DNA from: Cudoniella acicularis
Taxonomy: Eukaryota > Ascomycota > Leotiomycetes > Helotiales > Helotiaceae
Length of the DNA: 16,150 nt
Assembly (NCBI GenBank): GCA_013054445.1
Contig: JAAMPI010001308.1
Span: 1-16,150, forward strand
Direction of reading: 5' to 3'
Of the stretch, positions 9,475 through 16,150 are shown one piece after another. The notes beneath the pieces were generated by a model. The model had not been told where the DNA came from, made no database searches, and saw only the letters and a program-made list of their open reading frames with translations. Made by a program: the position numbers and the translations under genes. Within the stretch, counting starts at the first letter, position 1; every line of letters begins with the position of its first letter.

Positions 9475-9924
9475 TAGAGCTTAGCGATCCATGTCACATT
9501 ACTAGTGTAGGTAGTACGGGCGAGGCTCTACCAGGAGAATAAAGAGGCCGAAGTAGCGAAAGAAGAGTAAGTAAAATATTAACAGAAGGTATAGCGAGCT
9601 GCGAATGCCCTTAAAAAACGCTAGGAGAAGGAAGAAAGGGAGGCTCGAGCCGCTGTAAAGCAGTTATAAAAGGAAATAGATCTAGTAAATAGGGGTTCTA
9701 AAAAGGCTCGACAAAAGAAGGTAGTTCTAGTAGTATCTAAGGCTAAAATAACCTCCCTAAAGAAGCTAAAACCGAAGAAGGCTTTAACTAAACCATCTCT
9801 AATAGTTAAATTAAAAATCGGAAGTAGTATAGTAGAACTAGTAGAGGGGGTAGTGGTATCGGGGGTAGTAGGCACAAAACGCACAGGGCGTACGATTCGA
9901 ATACTAGAACGTTACAGACAATAA
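9475..9924 (+). pseudogene. Pogo/Fot1-type transposase C-terminal tail
   Basis: One plus-strand frame reads as the charged tail common in fungal pogo/Fot1-type DDE transposases. It shows ARLYQENKEAEVAKEE, then Lys/Arg/Glu/Ala-rich helix (RAANALKKR, EKEEREARAAVKQL), a basic proline-containing stretch (LKKLKPKKALTKPSLIVKLK) and a final TKRTGRTIRILERYRQ before TAA at 9922-9924. The family typically ends with a GRT/GRM-x-x-x-P-x-R-[FY] motif. Within the frame from the ARLYQ block onward there are three TAA and two TAG codons, with one more TAG just before it and no TGA. Each is explained by Gln to stop (C to T). The catalytic DDE core is absent, so the gene is dead. Confidence 0.65.
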
Positions 9925-10071
9925 AATCGAGTTTTGTATTCTCAAATTCATAATTTCGCACATCTGATTTGTTAATATTATATAAAAATAATTCGTGGTT
10001 GATTAATAATAATATTTTAAAGGCCGAGGTGTGCTGGTAAAAAAGTGTGTTTTGGTGCGGGACTTCGGTTA

Positions 10072-10965
10072 CTCTGTAAGCCTCTCATGAATCTTGAAAA
10101 TAAGCTGGGTAAGTTTTCCTTCTCCAAAAATTTGCTTCAAACAAAGGTACATTGCAGTGGCCAAGATCATTGATTTCGTTTTTATCGCTTATCCAGAACT
10201 TCAATTTGAGCTGTGGAACATGTCGAAGTAGCTCCACCTGTGTCATATTGCGGAACAGACTCTTCAGCAGCGGAGATTGCTGCTCATGTTTTTCCAGTTC
10301 AGGCATGAGTTGTTTTATCAACACCTCAACCGATAGCAGATTCTTTGGATGTAAGAATCGTGTAAACATCACGAATCTTGGGTCGGGCTGTATTGGTGGG
10401 TTCTCGAAGTCTGAAGGAACAATTATTTTCCACCGACGAGCCTTCTGGACAGCCACCTGCTTGAAAATATCCTGCGGTCGTTGCATGACTCCAGGCCAAG
10501 TTGGCTAGAGATATCACGTCAATGGTGTCTGCACAGGCTCATTCATGGAATGATTATGAAGGTGTTGTCGCCGTACAAAACCGCCGAAGCCTCCACGTGT
10601 ATCTGCTTGTTTGCCCTCAAGATCGCTGGGGATAACCCGTAGTGTTGAACTTCTGCCTCTGCGTTGCCTGCTATTCCATCGGGATCTTGCTGAATGTCGT
10701 CACTCCAGTACAGCAGGGTTTTGGTTGTTGATAGCACGTTGTTGACGAGAAGGTAGCCGTAGATCATGTTTCGGGTCTCCAAGGGGATCGTGTCGAGGAA
10801 GCAGCAGGGCAACGTGTCTTTCTCGATGGGTTTTGGAGCTATCTCGGGGTGGGATGGCTTACTCTGTTGGCTTTGCAGGATCTGCTGGTTTGCTTGTAGG
10901 ACTTCTGCCAGTTGGCGCTGGAGCTGCGCGATGAGGGCATCTTTGTCACTGTCGCTGAGGGACAT
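10072..10965 (-). pseudogene. Copy C: 2EXR-family gene cut by a transposon
   Basis: The ATG at 10965 opens a Gln-rich probable coiled coil (residues 8-36, LIAQLQRQLAEVLQANQQIL). The 2EXR domain follows (CCFLDTIPLETRNMIYGYLL at 54-73, then LSPAILRANKQIHVEA and LYGDNTFIII). Near 10545 the frame changes. The continuation (NEPVQTPLT) meets TGA (10514-10516) and TAG (10505-10507), then reads ARRWKIIVPS, FVMFTRF, LLSVEVL and a stretch towards EANF. A second frame change at five A (10126-10130) leads into LTQLIFKIHERLTE, which aligns with NLTFKMHEKLVSY of the intact copy. Right there the sequence turns into transposon DNA at a TA. The rest of the helical domain is missing. Confidence 0.8.
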
Positions 10966-12109
10966 TGTGGCATTATGGTTGATTGACCTAACCCGAGAAT
11001 CTCGAAAAAGGTAAGAATCTTCGAGTCGAGCCTGAAATGTTGTAACAGGATAGATTGAAGTTGAGAATTAAAGGCCTCGGTTTGAAGGATCATCAAATGT
11101 GAATTTGAAGAACAGACAGCCCTCTGCAGAATTACCGATCAGCTAGCGCGTCATTCACTTGGACAAATTCGTGCTCACATGACAGGATGTGTGGAAAGAA
11201 CCAAGCGGCCGCATCAAGTAGCCAGTCCTCTTGTTTGCTATCTTCACGTGCGAATGCAACCAGTCTTCAATTTATTTTCCTGCAATTCGCTAAACTAAAA
11301 AGCTAATAAACCGTGTAACCTCCACTGTGGTGAAGCGTCCTTTGTAGAATATCATTACAAAATTAAAAAGAGAAAACGTATTAACGGGAACTAAATGGAC
11401 CTTTTTTGCGCTTGCTTGCTTTCAACATCTCCTCGACCGTTATGCGCGCAGTATCGCGAACTCGCCCTAATCACTTGAAAGTTACTAAATAGTCACCAAG
11501 TAAAAAAGGTTAATATTTTTGATTCGATATAAGATGATAGGCTAGATTAAGCCCAAACCTTATTTTTTCTTATAATGTCTTACAGTAGGAGAAATATTGA
11601 AAGTATTTGGAGCAATTTTGTAGTACAGTACACAGTGCAGTAAACGGTCGAGGAGATAGGGAAGGTTAGAACGGAATATGCTTCGATGATTCGCCAATCT
11701 GTGCCGCGTAGCTCCCCACAACACTTCAAAGAATAAATACTACGCCAATAAGTGACAATATCATAATCAAATCGAAACGAAACCTGCTCCCATCATCTTC
11801 GTTTGGAACTAATTGCCTCTGCTTTTAAATTCGTAGTTATTTGGTTATTTTTAAGTGTGTGGCGAGTTAAACGAGGTCTCGAAAGGCGGACCCCAGAGCT
11901 CTCGAGGATATGGATTTCGGAAACAGTCTTTCAAGCCCAGGGGACTTAGGAATCTAGCAGAACAAAGAAGGAAATCAGGAGGAATTGTTAGAGTTGTAAA
12001 AGTAAGTTGGTTCTATGCTATTGGTTCATGGCATGATACGGGCGGGGCTTTCTCTAAGGTAGGGACATTTAGAACTCCTCCATGCTCCGCTTGATTCATG
12101 ACTCTGGAA
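10966..12109. other. Intergenic region between copies C and D
   Basis: No gene is recognised. The part next to 10966 should hold the copy C promoter; an open frame at 10839-11096 on the minus strand mostly shadows copy C in another frame. Bases 11330-11860 are AT-rich and include one member of a repeat pair that recurs upstream of copy D. The plus-strand open frame at 11855-12094 has no recognisable content. Confidence 0.5.
11718..11842. repeat. Repeat member 1, upstream of copy C
   Basis: ACAACACTTCAAAGA (11718-11732) and TTTAAATTC.TAGTT.TTT (11824-11842) recur at 14766-14780 and 14872-14890, each exactly 3048 bases further on. The stretch between the two anchors is strongly diverged. It lies about 750 bases upstream of the copy C ATG. 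Confidence 0.55.
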
Positions 12110-14158
12110 TTAGTCTGGATAGCTTACAGGCTCCCTAACTGTCCAATCTACCTTATCGTCGCAGCGCCATGGTTCCAATGTGATATCCAATTCGATATCC
12201 TTAATATCCACACCCGTTTCAAGAGAATCGAAAACAAAAAGCTCTTTTCTCGCCTTTCGAATTGCAAGGTACTGGTCGTCCAAGCCGTCCATGGCCAATT
12301 TGAAATGCTGGAAAAACTCTCGTGCTCTGTAGCCGCAACTAGGTGATCCCCTCAAACTGTTCATTTCGGCTAACAGCCTATCGAGTTGCCTCAAGCTCAC
12401 TTCTATCTGCTGAGTCGAGTAAAAGAGGTCTAAGTCGTGTCGAATTGCTCTTAAATCTCTCTTGATCTCAAGAACCATATCTCTCTCAAAAGCTTTGGCA
12501 TAGGCTTCGAGAACAAGCAATCCTTCAGCCGCCACTTTTGTGATATCTGTTTTTTCTTCCAGGTATAAGTATTCGTATTGGTCCGGCTCTTCAGCCGCAG
12601 GATCCAAGATGCCCTTCTTTTTCTTCTGACCCTTGACATAGTCTGCCGCCGCTGATGCAGCTGCCACGATTCGCTGATATTGTGGCTCAAGGTATTCCAG
12701 TACTGCTGTCCGAGCTTCGAGAAACTCCTCTTCGGAATCATTCAAGGTACTGCGACTTGCTTGTATCAGCGCGACCTCAACAGGGTGGCCGTTTTTGATG
12801 AATGGGTTAGACGACTGCCTTTTGAGATTTTCAAATGTGAGCGCGATGTGTAGGAGATATATTTCGTGGAACGGAGGGTCCATGGCCGCCTTGAAAGCAA
12901 CATGTCTCTCAAAAGCCTGAGCGTAACTGACAAGCTTCTCATGCATCTTGAAGGTGAGGTTTGCTGGGGAACTGCCCTGGATAATCGACTTGTAATGTTC
13001 TAATCGCTCTTGGCTGAGAGTTCCTAGACGCATATATTTGTGAACATTCGGATGATTGATGCCATCATACTGTTTGCCACACGGATCTGCCCCTATGGAG
13101 ACCTTGCTAACATCTCGTACGATACTCAGAGGCGTCAAGGATGCTGAAATTGCTTCTACGGGTTCCACCCAAAAACCGCTGGTCCATTTGGCCAAGGGCG
13201 CACGGAACCTTCTGGGAAATTGCATCTCAAAGGCGCCTGAGACCGGCATAAGACAGATCTTCAATGATCTTGGGGTGTTAGAATGCCATGCTCGGCAAAA
13301 ATACACGAAAGCAGGAGTAAGGTGGTGGGTATCGTCGGGAACATGGACAATGACCTTCCACTTCTTAACCCTCATGAAAGTCTTCGATTTGAGGAAACGA
13401 TCAACCGGGCAATGAAACTTCCATCGCCCACCGGCAAGATCGCTAGGAATTCCGCGGTATCTCATAATTGGCGTGTCGCAAGATGCGTCTTTGAGCCGGG
13501 CAATGAAGGTGTTTCCCCCATACAGGAATTGAGATGCTTCGTCATTGATTTGTCGGCAAGTCGAAAGAAGTGCGGGTGACAGCTCATACTTTATTCCACA
13601 GGCTTGCTTGTCGGTCTTATTGTGTATCAGGACGGCGCGTGTTGACAGGATTTTTTTGTAGAGCAGTAACTCGTAGATCATGTTCCGAACCTCCAAGGGG
13701 ATAGTGTTGAGAAAATGGCATTTATCGTCGCCCTCTCTCAATGCTCTAGCGATTATGCCACAGTTTGTATCCTTGACGCGGTTACCGTTGCTATTTGTAG
13801 TATCCGGATCCCTCCACGCTTTAGTTAGCTTCATGAGAGATTCGTGAAGGAGTTCCTCGGCCCCCGAGAGAGTGGAACAAAGTTTCAAAATCTTGTCTTC
13901 CCGTTCTTCTGAAGTCATAGCCTCTTGGGTGTTCATTGCTTCGACTTCGCTTTCGCTCATGTCCTGGCACATGTAGTTGGACGGCTTATTTTCTGCCTGG
14001 TCGCGTAATATGTTTAGCAGTATCATCTGTTGCTATGCAAGATTACTAGATCAGCTTCGTAACACATATTGCGGAGCAGGAGTACGTACATCTTGGTTTT
14101 CGCTATTGCTATCTAGCACATCACCCGCTTGTTGTTGGCTGAGACGATGCTCATCCAT
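12110..14158 (-). CDS. Copy D: intact 2EXR-domain protein, helical C-terminus
   Basis: There are two exons, 14158-14090 (23 codons from the ATG, MDEHRLSQQQ) and 14026-12110, giving 661 residues with no internal stop. A start at 14026 alone would give 638. An acidic N-terminus leads to a 2EXR domain at about residues 126-199 (FLNTIPLEVRNMIYELLL, then LSPALLSTCRQINDEASQFL and YGGNTF). A middle part covers about 240-290 (VKKWKVIVHV, FVYFCRAW, TPRSLKICL). A helical C-terminal domain runs from about 373 to 651 (GSSPANLTFKMHEKL, YAQAFERH, LEYLEPQYQRIVAAASAA, LEAYAKAFERD, QYLAIRKARKELF, RCDDKVDWTVREP). I see no signal peptide or membrane segment, so it is probably intracellular. The 2EXR domain is common in fungi; its function is mostly unknown. 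Three broken relatives in the same orientation lie to the left. It may be the single working member here. Confidence 0.85.
14027..14089 (-). other. Intron of copy D
   Basis: On the minus strand the intron starts GTACGT and ends CAACAG, is 63 bases long, and has a possible branch point GCTGATC. Removal joins codons in phase 0 just before the ATG at 14026. Translation from 14158 therefore continues straight into the long frame. Confidence 0.65.
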
Positions 14159-14242
14159 GTTGGCAAAAGGCAACCAGTCGCGGTGCCTGCTAGCTATCGC
14201 AGTATCGTCTTCAGGATTGATGAACGGTCTTGTCTGCAAGCA

Positions 14243-14276
14243 AGACGCAATGGCTTAAATAATGGCTATTGCGTCT
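14243..14276 (-). promoter_or_regulatory. Palindromic promoter-like element of copy D
   Basis: Perfect 9-base arms AGACGCAAT/ATTGCGTCT flank 16 bases that contain TATTTAA on the minus strand. The TATA-like core lies about 100 bases upstream of the copy D ATG, a suitable distance for a fungal promoter. Arms placed symmetrically around it suggest a dimeric regulator site. This is inferred from position and symmetry only. Confidence 0.45.
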
Positions 14277-14327
14277 CCTAAATCACAGTGTCGCACAGTC
14301 TGCAAGAGCTTCAAGTTTGGGGCTGAC

Positions 14328-14349
14328 TGCCTCTTAATTGCCTCTTAAT
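14328..14349. repeat. Perfect 11-base tandem duplication
   Basis: TGCCTCTTAAT occurs twice head to tail (14328-14338 and 14339-14349), about 170 bases upstream of the copy D ATG. It is probably a simple slippage duplication. Confidence 0.75.
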
Positions 14350-14765
14350 GGATCAAAGCAATTGAACTTTCAAGAGTCAACTCGAAGGCAGCAGTATAGA
14401 AAGACATAGATAGGCATCGAAATTCTACAGTTTTACCGAGCCTATGATATTTGTGGAACTTAGGGTTTGAATTGCCCTTGCCATGTGATAACTCCTGACA
14501 GCAGCAATGTTTTTTGCATTGAATATGTGGTTGACAGATACATATCGTTTGTAGCACAAAGGTCTATGAAGAACGATCCTAAGAACCAATATTTTAAAGA
14601 AATTTAGCGTCTTCTCCACTAGTTCATATTTCATGTTATTAAAAGGCATCTAAAAACAGATCAAGCTATGTTAAAAATGGCCTAAAATGTTGTAGGGAAA
14701 ACAAAGTTCGTTTTCATATACACCTCTAGTCCCGTTGTTTCCCGATCAAAGCCCGAGTTTAGCCG

Positions 14766-14890
14766 ACAACACTTCAAAGATTAAGCACTTCTACATCAGT
14801 AAATCCTTTTTCAAGAGTTAATACCGAAATATAAGATGGCTTAACTTTTATTTATATACCTTAGTTCTACATTTAAATTCATAGTTGTTT
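14766..14890. repeat. Repeat member 2, upstream of copy D
   Basis: This is the partner of the repeat at 11718-11842. The same two anchors occur in the same order and spacing. It lies about 610 bases upstream of the copy D ATG, so both members sit upstream of a family copy in the same relative place. Confidence 0.55.
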
Positions 14891-15317
14891 TAAGTATTTG
14901 AAGTGATGAATAGGGTGAATCACGTGAATGCCGAGAACTGAAAGGTTTGGACAAGACAAGCACGTCAAGCTGAACTACAAATTTATAGAGAAATCTGCTA
15001 TAAGATTCCTAATTATTTAATGCAATTAATTAGAAGTAAGAAGGCTTGTTCACAATAGTCAAGTTACTAGTAGCCTAGTGTGCCACATTTAGGAGCGGAC
15101 CGCTTACTCATCCCACATTCTACCCTAACATACTATTATTTACACATCTTTAAAATATCCTTAAACTCTCGCCCAATTTATCATCTCCTTCTTTGTTACT
15201 CAAACGCGAAATAAAAAGAGAAAAAAAGGGAACAAAAACCCAAGCATCACGCACCTTATTATTAAACCCCTATCCCACCGAAAGCTTCACCCCTCCCCCT
15301 CCCTATCCCTCACGAAA

Positions 15318-16150
15318 ATGCTCCCCTTCATCTCCAGATTCTCCACCAAACTAGGTGCTCTTAAATCTGAATTCTTCCCCCCAAAACGGAGCAACATCAA
15401 GTATAGAGCAACAAGGCGCAAAAGAAAATCTTCGTGGAAGTACCATAGGGCAGAAAAGATTTAATTCCGATAGCGCTTGAAAAGGTAGAGGCTGGGATGC
15501 CGCAAGCACGATTTCTTAACACTAAACGAGCAAGTAGAGCTAAGGAGGGAGAGGGGGAACGGGATGAGTTTATTCGGAAGGTTGATACAGCCATCCCCTC
15601 TTTTCATTTCCCTTTTTTTTTCGGCATTGTCTAACAACAACACAAACAGGATCTCAATTCCCACCGCCGGCCTAGCAAAGAATCGAAGAAATTATCTCAG
15701 CAATAAACAAAACAGGCAAATACGACTCACTTGAAGCGCTTCTCACAATCAGCATCCCGGTTTCGCTCGCAGAGAAACAATACACGATTCTACACAACAA
15801 ACACACAAACGCCGAGCAAGAATTCATTGATCTCCTCCCCTCTGAATACAATTGGAGTAAGGCACGGCTTTTGGAAGCAATAGAGGGAGAAGTCAATAGG
15901 CGCTTTATGAATCATGGCTCGAGATTAATGAGGTGGGGCGTTTGTTGTAGCGATAGGTTGACTAGGGAAAAGCGCCTGTATAATACAGGTAGGGATACAG
16001 GGTATTGCGAGAAGGAACCACCTGAAAAATGGGAGGTTCTTGAGGAGGATTTGGGGAAGTGGGAGGCCATCCAAAGGGCTGGTGGAAAGAGGGATTTTAG
16101 GGAGATTGGGATTGAGGTGCAGGCGAGGCCGGAGCTCTGGGAGCTTTTTG
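15318..16150 (+). pseudogene. Unknown gene in four frame blocks, 3' end outside window
   Basis: An ATG at 15318, after a CT-rich leader, opens a basic stretch (MLPFISRFSTKLGALKSEFF, then RATRRKRKSSWKYHRAEKI) that ends at TAA 15462-15464. Coding-like sequence continues in a second frame from about 15452 to 15631 (EKVEAGMPQARFLN, GERDEFIRKVDTAI), then briefly in a third (ISIPTAGLAK). From 15676 to the window end runs an uninterrupted fourth block of 158 codons (IEEIISAINKTGKYDSLEAL, EQEFIDLLPSEYNWSKARLL, RFMNHGSRLMRWGV, EKWEVLEEDLGKWEAI). Frame changes fall near 15452-15462, near a run of nine T (15613-15621) and near 15675. An intron from about 15574 (GTTGAT) to 15650 (CTAAC, then ACAG) is possible but does not repair everything. 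I do not recognise the family. It is either a pseudogene or a multi-exon gene with assembly errors. Confidence 0.5.

Larger units (their letters stand above)
9329..10069 (+). mobile_element. Decayed pogo/Fot1-type DNA transposon (3' part)
   Basis: The right edge is supported. Copy C of the 2EXR family runs up to a TA dinucleotide (10070-10071) and then stops matching. From 10069 leftwards the sequence reads ACCGAAGTCCCGCACC on the minus strand, followed by AT-rich DNA and the transposase tail. Tc1/mariner/pogo elements insert at TA, so this fits a terminal inverted repeat next to its target. The left edge is not fixed. The hairpin at 9329-9385 shares CCGAAG but is not a clean partner, and no continuation of copy C is recognised to its left. 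Most of the transposase is missing, so the element is truncated. Confidence 0.55.
14277..15317. other. Gene-free region upstream of copy D
   Basis: No gene is recognised. Minus-strand open frames at 14345-14649 overlap one another and show no family signature. The stretch is AT-rich, with a CACGTG site near 14921. Bases 15160-15310 are AC/CT-rich on the plus strand and look like a leader for the gene starting at 15318. Confidence 0.5.

Noticed and set aside
9621..9884. Minus-strand open frame of 87 codons
   Set aside because: It is the antisense shadow of the transposase tail; the plus-strand reading gives a recognisable tail motif.
12451..12741. Minus-strand open frame of 96 codons
   Set aside because: It overlaps the intact copy D in another frame.
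13056..13579. Two plus-strand open frames
   Set aside because: They are antisense to copy D, with no family content.
14345..14649. Two overlapping minus-strand frames with Cys- and Phe-rich translations
   Set aside because: AT-rich sequence, no recognisable motif, and the two frames overlap each other; not supportable as genes.
1..16150. CRISPR array, tRNA or rRNA genes
   Set aside because: No regularly spaced repeats and no recognisable cloverleaf or rRNA sequence were seen; CRISPR is also not expected in a fungal genome.

Overview
The window looks like accessory nuclear DNA of a filamentous ascomycete (Pezizomycotina). The reasons are: short introns of 52 and 63 bases with GTACGT donors; a heterokaryon-incompatibility (HET) domain fragment; a fungal CorA-like membrane protein; a family carrying the fungal 2EXR motif pair; and transposase remnants whose stop codons are of the kind expected from repeat-induced point mutation (RIP, C to T). 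The class cannot be settled from sequence alone.

Layout. Bases 1-1464 hold no gene I can support. A minus-strand 2EXR-family pseudogene (copy A) lies at 1465-3171, behind a CT-rich leader at 3172-3770. A second relative (copy B, 4046-4984, minus) keeps only the C-terminal helical half and has an in-frame TAG. Bases 5515-6036 hold the decayed N-terminal part of a Tc1-like transposase, followed by a truncated HET-domain remnant (6447-6780). On the minus strand at 6888-8302 is a two-exon CorA-like two-helix membrane protein gene with one frameshift. Bases 8303-9474 are non-coding, with several inverted repeats. Bases 9475-9924 hold the mutated tail of a pogo/Fot1-type transposase. Its element ends at 10069, beside a TA dinucleotide, inside copy C (10072-10965, minus), which is cut there and also carries frameshifts and stops. 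Copy D (12110-14158, minus) is the only intact member: two exons and 661 residues, with a palindromic promoter-like element just upstream. Bases 15318-16150 hold a plus-strand gene or pseudogene of unknown function, spread over four successive frame blocks and running off the window.

The main theme is a birth-and-death family. Four relatives share the same C-terminal helical domain, and three of them also keep the N-terminal 2EXR domain. One copy is intact and three are broken in different ways (stops, frameshifts, truncation, transposon insertion). Upstream repeats 3048 bases apart suggest that C and D arose by tandem duplication. The biochemical role of the family is unknown. Its mixture with HET and CorA-like remnants and RIP-type transposons marks this as a fast-evolving compartment.
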